Assembly: GCA_035517695.1 (NCBI GenBank)
Contig: DATIYI010000322.1
Coordinates: forward strand, 1 to 64,000
DNA: 64,000 nucleotides
Reading direction: 5' to 3'
DNA from: DATFVJ01 sp035517695
Lineage (GTDB): Bacteria > Actinomycetota > Actinomycetes > Streptosporangiales > Streptosporangiaceae
The translations under genes were made by a program, and so were the position numbers. This document shows positions 16,821 through 25,814 of this stretch, piece after piece. A model generated the notes under the pieces. The model had not been told where the DNA came from. It did not search any database and was given only the letters and a program-made list of their open reading frames with translations. Within the stretch, counting starts at the first letter, position 1, and every line of letters begins with the position of its first letter.

Positions 16821-18476
16821 TCATGAGGGCGTCCCACCGATGGAAAGTAGGGGGCCCGCTGAATCCGCGTAGAAGTCGTTGCCCTTGTCATCGACCACGA
16901 TGAACGCGGGGAAATCGCGCACCTCGATCTTCCATACGGCCTCCATGCCGAGTTCGGGGTACTCGAGAACGGACACCGAGGTGATGCAGTCACGCGCCAG
17001 CTTGGCCGCCGCGCCGCCGATGGAGCCCAGATAAAAACCGCCATGCTGCTGGCAGGCGTCGGTCACCGCGCGCGACCTGTTCCCCTTGGCGACCATGACA
17101 TGTGACCCCCCGGCCGCCTGGAAGCGCTTGACGTAGGAGTCCATCCGTCCCGCCGTGGTTGGCCCGAACGACCCAGACGCGTAGCCCTCGGGAGTCTTCG
17201 CAGGCCCGGCGTAGTACACGGCGTGATCGCGCAGGTAGGCGGGCATCGGCTCGCCCGCGTCGAGCCGTTCGGCAATCTTGGCGTGCGCGATGTCCCGCGC
17301 GACGACCAGCGGGCCGGACAGGGATAGCCGGGTCTTGACCGGGTACCTGGAAAGCTCCGCCCGGATCTCGGCCATCGGCCGGTTCAGGTCGATCGCCGCG
17401 GCGTTAGCGCCGCGATCGTCGAGGTCTTCCGCCGTCATCTCGGGTAGGTATCGCGCCGGGTCGGTCTCGAGCCGTTCGAGGAACACGCCGTCGCGCGTGA
17501 TCTTCGCGATGGCCTGGCGGTCGGCGGAGCACGAGACCGCGATGGCGACGGGGCAGGACGCTCCGTGCCTTGGCAGCCGGATCACCCGCACGTCGTGACA
17601 GAAGTACTTGCCGCCGAACTGCGCGCCAATGCCGAGCCGCCGGGTCAGGTCGAAGACCTGCTCTTCTAGTTCAAGATCGCGGAATCCATGCCCGGCGGCG
17701 GAGCCCGCGACAGGCAGCGTGTCCAAGTAGTGGGCGGACGCGTACTTGGCGGTCTTGAGCGCGTATTCGGCACTGGTCCCGCCTACGACAATGGCCAGGT
17801 GGTAGGGAGGGCAGGCGGCCGTGCCGAGCGACCGGATCTTCTCCTCCAGAAAGGCGAGCATCGGCTGCGGGCTGAGCACGGCCTTGGTCTGCTGGTAAAG
17901 GAATGACTTGTTCGCCGAGCCGCCGCCTTTGGCCATGAAAAGGAACTTGTAGGCACTTCCAGCGTCTGCGTAAATCTCCACCTGCGCGGGGAGGTTGGTG
18001 TCTGTGCTGCGCTCGGACCACATGGTCAGCGGCGCGAGCTGTGAGTAGCGCAGGTTCATCTGGGTGTAGGCGTCGAACACGCCGCGGCTGATGTGCTCCT
18101 CGTCGCGGCCGTCGGTGAGCACCTGCTGGCCGCGTTTGCCCATCACGATCGCCGTCCCTGTGTCCTGGCACATTGGCAGCACCCGGCCGGCCGCGATGCA
18201 CGCGTTCTGCATGAGGTCGCGTGCGACGAAGCGATCGTTCGGGCTGGCCTCAGGGTCATCAAGGATGCGGCTGAGCTGCGCCAGGTGGGCCGGGCGCAGC
18301 AGATAGGAGATGTCCGCGATCGCGGTCGTGGTGAGCGCGGTGAGCACGCCAGGATCAATGTCGAGAAATTCCCTCCCGAACGACTGGCGTGGGCTGACAC
18401 CGCCAGCGGTGAGCAGTCGGTAGTCGGTGCTGTCCTCGCCGAGCGGGAGCAGTTCGGTGTACGCGAATTCAGGCAT
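16821..18476 (-). CDS. Fumarate hydratase class I (iron-sulfur)
   Basis: 551 residues from ATG 18476 (MPEFAYTELLPLGEDSTDYRLL), the usual length of single-chain class I fumarases. It hydrates fumarate to malate with an oxygen-sensitive [4Fe-4S] cluster. Residues consistent with cluster binding are in VLPMCQDTGTAIV and in CHDVRVIRLPRHGASCPVAIAVSC. The C-terminal beta domain has SGPLVVARDIAHAK, SFGPTTAGRMDSYV and GGFYLGSIGGAAA. The frame is open to 18800, but the upstream part is an antisense shadow. It lies on the same strand as fumC. In M. tuberculosis a class II fumarase is the neighbour of glpX, so the class I gene here is an addition or a retained paralogue. Confidence 0.9.
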   Translation of the reverse strand: MPEFAYTELLPLGEDSTDYRLLTAGGVSPRQSFGREFLDIDPGVLTALTTTAIADISYLLRPAHLAQLSRILDDPEASPNDRFVARDLMQNACIAAGRVLPMCQDTGTAIVMGKRGQQVLTDGRDEEHISRGVFDAYTQMNLRYSQLAPLTMWSERSTDTNLPAQVEIYADAGSAYKFLFMAKGGGSANKSFLYQQTKAVLSPQPMLAFLEEKIRSLGTAACPPYHLAIVVGGTSAEYALKTAKYASAHYLDTLPVAGSAAGHGFRDLELEEQVFDLTRRLGIGAQFGGKYFCHDVRVIRLPRHGASCPVAIAVSCSADRQAIAKITRDGVFLERLETDPARYLPEMTAEDLDDRGANAAAIDLNRPMAEIRAELSRYPVKTRLSLSGPLVVARDIAHAKIAERLDAGEPMPAYLRDHAVYYAGPAKTPEGYASGSFGPTTAGRMDSYVKRFQAAGGSHVMVAKGNRSRAVTDACQQHGGFYLGSIGGAAAKLARDCITSVSVLEYPELGMEAVWKIEVRDFPAFIVVDDKGNDFYADSAGPLLSIGGTPS

Positions 18477-18630
18477 ATGGCAGCGCGTCCTTCGTCGCCG
18501 ACGATCGGCTCTGTTCAAGCTTAGGCATGTCCAAGGTGCCGTAGCGCCGCCCCTCGGGTGAGCGGCCGATAGGTTGGTGAACTTCGATTCGGGTACCGGG
18601 TAGATCTGGCTTCGAGGAGGGAGGCATAGG

Positions 18631-18888
18631 GTGACCGACGCAGAACTCGGCTCAGAATTCCGCCACGATGGTGTGGATACGGGGCGTGTCGACATGGGCG
18701 AGGCATCCCGCCAGCTCGAGCAGGCCACGCACGACACCCGCGTGGCCTTCGATTGCATCGCCCTTGGCGAGCTTGATCGCGCGCACACCCATGCGATCAC
18801 CGCGCGGGCGGGGGTCGACGCGGCACTGACTATCCTTCAGGTGGCGATCAACGAGGCGCCGCAGGACGCTCCGCCCGCTGGTTCCTGA
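18631..18888 (+). CDS. Small hypothetical protein
   Basis: 85 residues from GTG 18631 behind GAGGAGGGAGG. Acidic N terminus, then a predicted helical stretch with ASRQLEQATHDTRVAFDCIALGELDRAHTHAITARAGVDAALTILQVAI. The strong ribosome binding site and good codon bias argue that it is real. I do not recognise the family. It is transcribed away from the fumarases, towards the acyl-CoA ligase remnant and the universal stress gene. Confidence 0.6.
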   Translation: MTDAELGSEFRHDGVDTGRVDMGEASRQLEQATHDTRVAFDCIALGELDRAHTHAITARAGVDAALTILQVAINEAPQDAPPAGS

Positions 18889-18903
18889 TCGGGTGTCGGC
18901 CAG

Positions 18904-19112
18904 ATGCGTGCTGACCGGGAGCTGCTCTCTATCATTCAGGAGGGCGTGGACAGGGCGAACGAGGTCGTGTCGCGCGCCGAGGCCATCAAGCGTTTGCGCA
19001 TCCTCGACGGTCAGTTCTGCGTCGGGGTCGAACTGACCCCGACGCCGAAGGTGCGGCGCGGCTGCGTGCTGAGCAAGTTCGCCGACGAGTGGACGCCCTC
19101 TACACCGGGCAA
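18904..19112 (+). pseudogene. C-terminal remnant of a long-chain acyl-CoA ligase
   Basis: The reading LLSIIQEGVDRANEVVSRAE, then IKRLRILDGQFCV, LTPTPKVRRGCVLSKFADEW is the extreme C-terminal tail of AMP-forming long-chain fatty acid-CoA ligases. The motif LTPTLKVRR with its catalytic-region lysine is visible as LTPTPKVRR. The other about 500 residues are absent. After about 70 codons the frame runs into a 15-base repeat array. It is a deletion relic. Confidence 0.75.
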
Positions 19113-19120
19113 GGACGGTG

Positions 19121-19266
19121 ACCGTATCGGTACGGCAAGAGTCGGTGCGGCAAGTGTCGGCACGGCAAGTGTCGGCACGGCAAGAGTCGGCACGGCAAGT
19201 GTCGGTGCGGCAAGTGTCGGCACGGCAAGTGTCGGCACGGCAAGAAACGGTGCAGCAAGAAACGGA
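19121..19266 (+). repeat. 15 bp tandem repeat before the universal stress gene
   Basis: About nine copies of gtcggcacggcaagt with small variants (gtcggtgcggcaagt, gtcggcacggcaaga). The array spans the junction between the acyl-CoA ligase remnant and the universal stress gene and includes the region just upstream of its ribosome binding site. Changes in copy number would alter the leader but not the protein if the ATG at 19274 is used. Confidence 0.9.
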
Positions 19267-19273
19267 GCTCGTG

Positions 19274-20188
19274 ATGCCCGGACCTATCCTGGCGGCAGTG
19301 GATGGATCGCAGCCGTCGCTGCACGCGCTCGACTGGGCGGCGGACGAGGCGGCACTGCGCAGGGCGCCGCTTCAGATCGTGCACGTGGCGCTCACCTGGT
19401 CGTACCAGGCGCCCGCCACGCCGGGCGGTGCGGGCGCGGCGCCTGACGACGCAGGACTGCGGGTGCTCGACGCAGCCGCGCAGCGTGCCGCGAGCCGGTA
19501 CCCGGACATCGGTATAGAGACCCAATTGCTGGTCGGACCTGCCGCGGCGACCCTGCTTCCAGCGGCCGCCAGCGCCCGTCTGGTGGTGCTTGGCCGCAGG
19601 GGGGCGGCTGGCTTTGCTGGCCAGTTGCTCGGCTCGATCAGTTATCAGGTTGCGGCGCACGCGGCCTGCCCGGTGGCGGTCATCCCCGCACCGGAGGACG
19701 TGGGCCGTGACCAGGCACAGGCGGCGCCGGATCGGGCGCACGCAGACATCGTCGTTGGCGTCGACGGTGGCCAGAACACCGCAGACGCGGTCGCGTTCGC
19801 GTTCGAGGAGGCGGTGCTGCGCGGGGCCAAGCTCCGCGCTATCCATAGCTGGACGCACGCACTAGCCCAAGGCGCGGGCGACTCGCGGAAGGCCCGGTCG
19901 CACGAAGGCGCCTCCCACGCAAAGGAGGCGATGGCCGCGCAGAGCACCCGCATGCTCGCAGAATCGGTGGCTAGCTGGCGGGAGAAGTACCCGGATGTCC
20001 GGCTGACCGAGCAGGTTGAGCGTGGGCACGCGGCAAAGATCCTGACCGATGCCTCGGCCACGGCCGGTCTGCTGGTGGTTGGAGCGCATGGCAAGGGCGG
20101 GTTTCCCGGCCTCGCGCTAGGTTCTGTCACCCACAGCGTTCTCCACCACGCGCACTGCCCTGTGGTGGTTGTCCGTCCGTTACCGTGA
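19274..20188 (+). CDS. Universal stress protein, tandem UspA domains
   Basis: 304 residues from ATG 19274 (GGAG six bases upstream), although the same frame is open through the repeats to 19118. Domain 1 is about residues 1-145 (ILAAVDGSQPSLHALDWAADEAA) and domain 2 about 155-304 (IVVGVDGGQNTADAVAFAFEEA). Each ends in an ATP-binding loop of the form G2xG9xGS: GRRGAAGFAGQLLGS and GAHGKGGFPGLALGS. Both loops are intact, so it should bind ATP, as do the dormancy-linked tandem USPs of mycobacteria. The role is probably in stress or low-oxygen survival, by family inference. Confidence 0.85.
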   Translation: MPGPILAAVDGSQPSLHALDWAADEAALRRAPLQIVHVALTWSYQAPATPGGAGAAPDDAGLRVLDAAAQRAASRYPDIGIETQLLVGPAAATLLPAAASARLVVLGRRGAAGFAGQLLGSISYQVAAHAACPVAVIPAPEDVGRDQAQAAPDRAHADIVVGVDGGQNTADAVAFAFEEAVLRGAKLRAIHSWTHALAQGAGDSRKARSHEGASHAKEAMAAQSTRMLAESVASWREKYPDVRLTEQVERGHAAKILTDASATAGLLVVGAHGKGGFPGLALGSVTHSVLHHAHCPVVVVRPLP

Positions 20189-20708
20189 AGGTGTAACGCC
20201 CGGGGATCCTCGCCGCGCCCGCGGCGCGGGCGCGGGCGCGGGCCGCCTTCATGAGCCGGAGCATGCTGGCGGATATGGCGGAGCCTGGGCTGGCGACCGT
20301 CAATACGAACATCAACGCGCTGCAGATCGAACTCTGACGATGTCGGCCCACGCGCGCCCTACCGCCCGAGCGGTGGCGCGCTGGCTTCGCTGGAGCCGCG
20401 CTGACTGATCCCAACCCGCCCTACCGTGCGCCCGCCTACACGAGCACGTTGCTGCGTGCTCCAGCCAGGCCGCTGATGCTGCCGAAACTCGGACCGGACG
20501 CGGTGGAGGCGACAAGCCCGGGCAGGACGAGCTTGGCTCACTCGATCACGATCTGACCCGCCACGGCAGCACTGAACCGCTGTGTTCTGCGGCCCGTAGG
20601 ACCGTCGGTAGACCAATTGGATTGAGGGCTAGCGCGGCCAGCGCGCCAGCCTCGACAGTAGCGCGCGGCGGTGCGAGCGCTGCGGCGTGTGCCGGCGTCG
20701 AGTTCAGC
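20189..20708. other. 520-base gap without a supported gene
   Basis: It holds a very G/C-rich stretch (gcggcgcgggcgcgggcgcg) near 20221 and a 28-codon open frame at 20251-20337 beginning MSRSMLADMAEPGLATVNTN that may be a decayed tail of something. Further on (20400-20700) I see no coding pattern on either strand. Confidence 0.4.
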
Positions 20709-22751
20709 TCACGGTTTGACGTCCGTAGGGCGGCTGGGCGTCCCGACCACGCCGTCCTGCGCGTTCGCGCCGTCCCTGCTGGCCACGCGTTCCCGGCCAG
20801 CGGCACCGTCCTGGCCAGCGGCGCCGTTCATGCCATCCGAGCTGGCAGGCAGTGCAGCGCCAGTTGAGCTGTCGGTGCCCGCGGCGCCCGCGGCGCCCGC
20901 AGCGGCGGTGGCCGCCGGGTCCGCAGCCGGGCTGGCGGCAGCCGGGCTGGCTGCGGCCGACGTCGTCGCGTGTTCTTCATGCACGTATCTGCCGCCGCGC
21001 AGCAGCGACGCCGCGGCGGCGATCACGAGCACGGCGATCGCCATGCTGAAGACGACGACTAGGCCGTGGTGGAAGGGCTGTGAGATCAGTTCGGGGAAGA
21101 ATTTCTTGCCGGTCAGTACGGCGGCGTGCTCCGCTGGAAGATGATTGAGCACGCCGGTGGGCCCCAGCAGTTCCCTGACCGGGTTGTAGCCGAGGAAGGC
21201 GGCGAACAGGCTGCCAACCGGCGGCAGTGAGCCGATCTTGTGCGCGATCGCGTACGGCACACCCTGAGCTGTCAGACCGGTTGTCATCGTGGTCGGCAGC
21301 GTGCTGGCGAGTCCAGCGATCATTAGGGAGAAGAAGACGCCAATCGACAGCACGAAGCCGGAGTTCTGGAAGGTAGCGAGCATCCCGGCCGCGGCGCCGC
21401 GCTGCCGCGCGGGCACGCTGTTCATGATCGCAGTGGTGTTCGGCGCCGCGAACAGGCCCATGCCCGCACCGGCCAGGAAGACGAGGAGCGCGAAGTCCAT
21501 GTACCTGAAGTCGGTGGGCACGCGCAGCAGGCCGAAGAATGCGGCAGCGGAAAGCAGCAGCCCGCCCGAAGCGAAGGCGCGCGCGCCGTGCTTGTCGGAG
21601 AGCCAGCCGGACAGGGGCCCGGAGACGATGAACCCGAGCGTCAGCGGCAGCAGGTAGATGCCCGACCAGAGCGGCGTGTCACTAAACGCGTAGCCATGCA
21701 GTGGCAGCCAGATGCCCTGCAGCCAGATGATCAGCATGAACTGCAGGCCGCCCCTGGCGATCGAGGCAAGCAGGGTGGCGGCGTTGCCTGCGGCGAACGC
21801 GCGGATCCTCAGCAACTTCAGGTCGAACATCGGCTGGGGGACCCGTGTTTCTATGACGCAGAAGGCGGCGAGCAATGCGACTCCGCCGATCAGCCCGGTG
21901 AGCACCATCGGGCTGGTCCAGCCCATCACGTGCCCGCCGTACGGCTGGATGCCGTAGGTGATTCCGACCAGCAGCCCGATCAGGCCGATGGCGAAAGTGA
22001 TGTTGCCAAGCCAGTCGATCCGCGCCTTGGTCTTGATCCCGATCTCGCGCAGGCTCACGTACGACCAGACCGTGCCGAGCAACCCCACAGGGACCGAAAC
22101 AACGAACACGAGCCGCCAGTCGATGGCAGCGAGAACACCGCCGAGCACGAGGCCGAGGAACGAGCCCGCGATGCCAGCGACCTGGCTGATGCCGAGTGCC
22201 ATACCGCGCTGGTTGGAGGGGAACGCGTCGGTCAGGATCGCCGGCGAGTTCGCCATCAGCATCGCGCCCCCGACGGCCTGGAAGACCCGCCAGCCGATCA
22301 GCCAGAGCGCCCCGGCGGGCCCGGTGAAGGGGTCGAACGGCAGCGCTAGGGCGCCGACGGTGAACACGGCGAAGCCCATGTTGTACATCCGCACCCGGCC
22401 ATAGATGTCGCCGAGCCTGCCGAGCGTGACCACGAGCACAGCCGAGACGAGCAGATAGCCCATCAGCATCCACAGCAGGTAGCTCACGTTGCCGGGGGTC
22501 AGCGGGTCGAGGTGGATCCCGCGGAAGATCGCGGGCAGGGCGATGATCACGATCGAGGCGTTGACGGTGGCGGACAGCATGCCAAGGGTCGTGTTCGACA
22601 GGGCAACCCACTTGTAGTGGGTGCCGCGCCCAGTCAGCCCAGCCCCGGCCTGCCTGCCGCGGCGGGCGGGCTCAGCAGTCCCTGGCTCGCCCGCCCCGGG
22701 CGGGCCAGCACCATCCCCGGATCCAGCAACGTGTGGCAAGCGTTCGCTCAC
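20709..22751 (-). CDS. DHA2-family MFS drug exporter (EmrB/QacA-like)
   Basis: 680 residues from GTG 22751, with about 14 hydrophobic helices between residues 50 and 600. DHA2 patterns seen are LDATVV-like ATVNASIVIIALPAI in helix 1, GRLGDIYGRVRMYNMGF (motif A), GWRVFQAVGGAMLMANSPAIL and the motif C region AGIAGSFLGLVLGGVLA. A large extracellular loop follows helix 13. A low-complexity Ala/Gly/Asp tail of about 80 residues ends the protein. It exports drugs or other small molecules by proton antiport; the substrate is unknown. No regulator gene is adjacent. Confidence 0.88.
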   Translation of the reverse strand: MSERLPHVAGSGDGAGPPGAGEPGTAEPARRGRQAGAGLTGRGTHYKWVALSNTTLGMLSATVNASIVIIALPAIFRGIHLDPLTPGNVSYLLWMLMGYLLVSAVLVVTLGRLGDIYGRVRMYNMGFAVFTVGALALPFDPFTGPAGALWLIGWRVFQAVGGAMLMANSPAILTDAFPSNQRGMALGISQVAGIAGSFLGLVLGGVLAAIDWRLVFVVSVPVGLLGTVWSYVSLREIGIKTKARIDWLGNITFAIGLIGLLVGITYGIQPYGGHVMGWTSPMVLTGLIGGVALLAAFCVIETRVPQPMFDLKLLRIRAFAAGNAATLLASIARGGLQFMLIIWLQGIWLPLHGYAFSDTPLWSGIYLLPLTLGFIVSGPLSGWLSDKHGARAFASGGLLLSAAAFFGLLRVPTDFRYMDFALLVFLAGAGMGLFAAPNTTAIMNSVPARQRGAAAGMLATFQNSGFVLSIGVFFSLMIAGLASTLPTTMTTGLTAQGVPYAIAHKIGSLPPVGSLFAAFLGYNPVRELLGPTGVLNHLPAEHAAVLTGKKFFPELISQPFHHGLVVVFSMAIAVLVIAAAASLLRGGRYVHEEHATTSAAASPAAASPAADPAATAAAGAAGAAGTDSSTGAALPASSDGMNGAAGQDGAAGRERVASRDGANAQDGVVGTPSRPTDVKP

Positions 22752-22919
22752 GATGACCCTTCACACTGTCGAGTCCCACTGTAGAACGTGCAGATACTTG
22801 CTATGAGCAAACTAACTGACGAGGCCATTCCGACGTGAGCCTGGGGTTGCTACCGGACCGCGCCGGACGGGACCGCGTCGCACGGGACTGTCGTACGCAC
22901 CGTGCCGTGGCGGACTGTG

Positions 22920-22990
22920 GCGTACGGGACCGGGCTGCCGCACGATGCTGCCGCACGATGCTGCCGCACGATGCTGCCGCGCGGCGCTGC
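22920..22990. repeat. 13 bp tandem repeat before the DUF1707 gene
   Basis: Four copies of ctgccgcacgatg and its variants (ctgccgcgcggcg) lie head to tail about 50-120 bases before the GTG at 23041. Confidence 0.75.
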
Positions 22991-23040
22991 CGCGCGCCGC
23001 TGCGGCCGCAGGATGCCGTGGCACGGGTTATGGTCGGGAC

Positions 23041-23658
23041 GTGGAACGCCGACCATCGGCGCGCAACCTGCGCGCCTCCGACGCCGACAGGGAACGCGTG
23101 GTCGCGGTGCTCGCCGGTGCGGCCGCCGACGGTCGGCTGACCCTCGAAGAACATTCCGAACGGGTGGCCCAGGCTTACTCCGCCCGCACCCTGGGAGACC
23201 TGGCCGAGCTGACTGCGGATCTTGCGGTGGCGGCCGACCAGCCACTGCGTCTCGACTCGGCTAAACCGGCTCTCGGGATCTTCCGCACCGAGACCAGGAC
23301 CGGCCGGTGGGTAGTGCCGCAGAGCTTCGCGGCGACAGCGATTTTCGGCGAGGTCAATCTCGACCTCACCGAGGCACTGCTTCAGCGGCCGCATGTGATC
23401 CTGCACGCGACGGCGATCTTCGGTAATGTGCACGTACTCGTGCCCGAGGGGGTCAATGTCGAGATGAGCGGTACCTCGCTCGTCGGCAGCAAGGTGAACC
23501 ATGTGCGGGCCGTCGGTGAAGGACCGGTTGTGGACATTCGCTGCTACACCGTGTGCGGGCTCGTCACCGCTCGCACCCCGAAGCGCCGCAGGTGGCGCGG
23601 CACGCGTTTCGGCGTGGGGATCGGCAGGGCCAGGCGGCGCGCGCTAGGTGGCAGCTGA
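23041..23658 (+). CDS. DUF1707 protein with LiaF-like C-terminal domain
   Basis: 205 residues from GTG 23041. The first about 55 residues (LRASDADRERVVAVLAGAAADGRLTLEEHSERV and YSARTLGDLAELTADL) are the DUF1707 (SHOCT-like) domain. The C-terminal part (FAATAIFGEVNLDLTEALLQRPHVILHATAIFGNVHVLVPEGVNVEM) is the beta-helical repeat of LiaF/cell wall-active antibiotic response proteins. It has no membrane helix and a basic tail. Family members occur with cell-envelope stress regulators; no such partner is adjacent here. The open frame upstream of 23041 covers repeats and is not family-like. Confidence 0.85.
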   Translation: MERRPSARNLRASDADRERVVAVLAGAAADGRLTLEEHSERVAQAYSARTLGDLAELTADLAVAADQPLRLDSAKPALGIFRTETRTGRWVVPQSFAATAIFGEVNLDLTEALLQRPHVILHATAIFGNVHVLVPEGVNVEMSGTSLVGSKVNHVRAVGEGPVVDIRCYTVCGLVTARTPKRRRWRGTRFGVGIGRARRRALGGS

Positions 23659-23816
23659 CCGGGCCAGCTGACCGGGCCGGCTCCCGTTCGGCCGCGGGAT
23701 TGTCGCAGATCCGCGGTGCGCACGCCATGCGGCAGCCATTAGGGAGAATTATCGGCATCCTGTTGTGGCGGGTGCCGGGCCTGGGGTACGCGGACTGGCC
23801 ACGGGCGCGCGCCGGG

Positions 23817-25061
23817 TCAGTCGGCGCTGTCGAAGTTGACGCTGCTATAGGCGCGCAGTTTCCACAGCTGATGCTCGCTCTCGATCCTGCGGATCGTGCC
23901 GCTGCGGGCCCGCATCACCAGCGAGTGCGTCTCCGCGCCGCCGGCCCGGTAGCGAACACCGGCCATGAGTTCGCCATCGGTGATGCCGGTGGCCGCGAAA
24001 AAGGCGTCGTCCGACGCGACGAGGTCGTCGGTCGTCAGCACGCGATCGAGATCATGGCCCGCTTCGACAGCTCGTTGTCGTTCCGCGTCGTCGCGCGGCC
24101 ACAGCTTGCCCTGGATCACCCCGCCGAGGCACTTGACAGCGCACGCCGTGATGACGCCTTCGGGCGTGCCGCCAACGCCAAGCAGCAGGTCGATCCCGGT
24201 GCCATCGCGCGCCGCCATGATCCCCCCCGCGACATCGCCATCCGTGATCAGCTTGATCCGCGCGCCGCTGGCCCTGACCTCGGCGATGAGATCCCCGTGT
24301 CTGGGCCTGTCCAGGATGACCACGGTGACGTCCTGTGGTGAGCAGCCTTTCGCCCTGGCCAGGGCGTGCACGTTGTAACTCACCGGCGCTTCGAGGTCGA
24401 CCGCGTCGGCCGCCGCTGGCCCGGTGACCAGCTTGGACATGTAGAAGACCGCAGAGGGATCGTACATGGAGCCACGTGCGCTGACCGCGAGCACGGAGAT
24501 CGCGTTGGGCATGCCGTCAGCGGCAAGGCGGGTGCCGTCGATGGGATCCACCGCGACGTCGCACGAGGGCCCGGTGCCATCGCCGACGTGCTCGCCGTTG
24601 TACAGCATCGGTGCCTGGTCCTTTTCCCCCTCGCCGATCACGACGACGCCGTTCATCGACACCGAGTTGATCAGCTGGCGCATCGCGTTGACCGCCGCGC
24701 CGTCGGCGCCATTCTTGTCCCCGCGGCCGACCCACCGGGCAGCCGCCATCGCCGCCGCCTCGGTGACCCTGGCCAGTTCGAGCGCCAGGTTGCGATCGGG
24801 CGCGTGCCGATCCGGCTGTGCTGGGGCCTGTTGCGCCGGATGCTGCGCAGGCTGCCCTGGCAGCGGCGTCACGGGCTGGCCCCCGGTCACGATGCTGTCG
24901 CCTACGGGGACTGCGTCAACTGCCGGGCCTGTCTGACCCGCAGGGACTGCGTCACCCGCAGGGACTTCGTCACCCGCAGGGACTTCGTCACCTGCGGGGC
25001 CTGCGTCACCCGCAGGGACTGCGCCACCTGCGGAGCCTGTGGTGCCATGATCGTCGCTCAT
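23817..25061 (-). CDS. glpX: Fructose-1,6-bisphosphatase class II
   Basis: 414 residues from ATG 25061. It hydrolyses fructose 1,6-bisphosphate to fructose 6-phosphate in gluconeogenesis; it is Mg- or Mn-dependent and cytoplasmic. Seen are NLALELARVTEAAAMAAARWVGRGDKNGADGAAV, VIGEGEKDQAPMLYNGE, and DVAVDPIDGTRLAADG with metal-binding acidic residues. The region from about residue 86 to the end matches the usual length of about 330. The first about 85 residues are a low-complexity extension with VPAGDE-type repeats that other GlpX proteins lack. It is divergent from the TetR gene. Confidence 0.92.
   Translation of the reverse strand: MSDDHGTTGSAGGAVPAGDAGPAGDEVPAGDEVPAGDAVPAGQTGPAVDAVPVGDSIVTGGQPVTPLPGQPAQHPAQQAPAQPDRHAPDRNLALELARVTEAAAMAAARWVGRGDKNGADGAAVNAMRQLINSVSMNGVVVIGEGEKDQAPMLYNGEHVGDGTGPSCDVAVDPIDGTRLAADGMPNAISVLAVSARGSMYDPSAVFYMSKLVTGPAAADAVDLEAPVSYNVHALARAKGCSPQDVTVVILDRPRHGDLIAEVRASGARIKLITDGDVAGGIMAARDGTGIDLLLGVGGTPEGVITACAVKCLGGVIQGKLWPRDDAERQRAVEAGHDLDRVLTTDDLVASDDAFFAATGITDGELMAGVRYRAGGAETHSLVMRARSGTIRRIESEHQLWKLRAYSSVNFDSAD
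24910..25050 (-). repeat. In-frame repeats coding the GlpX N-terminal extension
   Basis: Copies of an 18-base unit (cacccgcagggacttcgt and variants) encode GDEVPA repeats. The array lies at the very 5' end of glpX and adds residues before the enzyme fold. Confidence 0.75.
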
Positions 25062-25196
25062 GCCAGCTACGCCCTTCTCGTTCGCCGCTGATGCGATCCT
25101 ATTGCGAGGCGCCCGTGGGAGCGGCCTTCCGAGCTGGCCCGGCGCTGGGGTTGCCGGGCGTAGTCTGGGCAGCGGATGTTCCTGGGACCATGAGGA

Positions 25197-25814
25197 GTGG
25201 CGCGACCGCGCATGAGACAGCAGGCACACACCGCCGTCCGGATCTCCGAACGTGGCGCCGCGACGAGGACCGGGTTGCTCGCGGCCGCGCGGGAGGTCTT
25301 CACCTCGGTCGGTTTTGCGCAGGCCGGGGTGACGGACATCGTGACGCGGGCGGGCGCGAGTGTCGGCAGCCTATACCACCATTTCAGCGGCAAGGCTGAT
25401 CTCTATCTCGTGCTCTTCGACGACTTCCAGCTTGAACTGGCGGAACGGACCAGGCGGGCGGTACACAAGGCGCGCGGCAGCGGCGTCACCGACCCGAAAG
25501 AACTATTTCTCGCTGGCGCGACCGCGTACCTGGATGCCTGCATCGAGGAACGTGACCTAGCACGGCTGTTCGTGTCCGGCGACGGGCCGCCGGGTTTTGA
25601 CCTGGTCATGCGCCGCCGGACGCATGACTGGGCAATGCGGAACGTCGAGTTCTTCGCACGCAGCGCGGAGCCCGTCGACGAGGCGCTTGCGGTCGTGCTG
25701 ACCGGGGCGATGGTGATGGCAGTGGCCGAGGTCTCGCTTGGCGAGGACGCGGGCCGGATGAGGCGGCTGGCTGACGGGGTCTTGAAGGTTATGTCGCGAA
25801 TAGAGAATCCGTGA
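25197..25814 (+). CDS. TetR-family transcriptional regulator
   Basis: 205 residues from GTG 25197, or from ATG 25212, since the AGGAG at 25193-25197 abuts the GTG. The DNA-binding domain LLAAAREVFTSVGFAQAGVTDIVTRAGASVGSLYHHFSGKADLY occupies about residues 28-70, with the recognition helix around ASVGSLYHHF. The C-terminal ligand domain is helical and ends in LADGVLKVMSRI. The stop overlaps the start of the DUF4245 gene by four bases (GTGA), so they form an operon. The target is unknown. The divergent glpX promoter region is 135 bases away. Confidence 0.9.
   Translation: MARPRMRQQAHTAVRISERGAATRTGLLAAAREVFTSVGFAQAGVTDIVTRAGASVGSLYHHFSGKADLYLVLFDDFQLELAERTRRAVHKARGSGVTDPKELFLAGATAYLDACIEERDLARLFVSGDGPPGFDLVMRRRTHDWAMRNVEFFARSAEPVDEALAVVLTGAMVMAVAEVSLGEDAGRMRRLADGVLKVMSRIENP

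Noticed and set aside
22945..23040. N-terminal extension of the DUF1707 protein
   Set aside because: It encodes only Cys/Arg/Ala-rich product of a tandem repeat. The DUF1707 domain begins right after GTG 23041.
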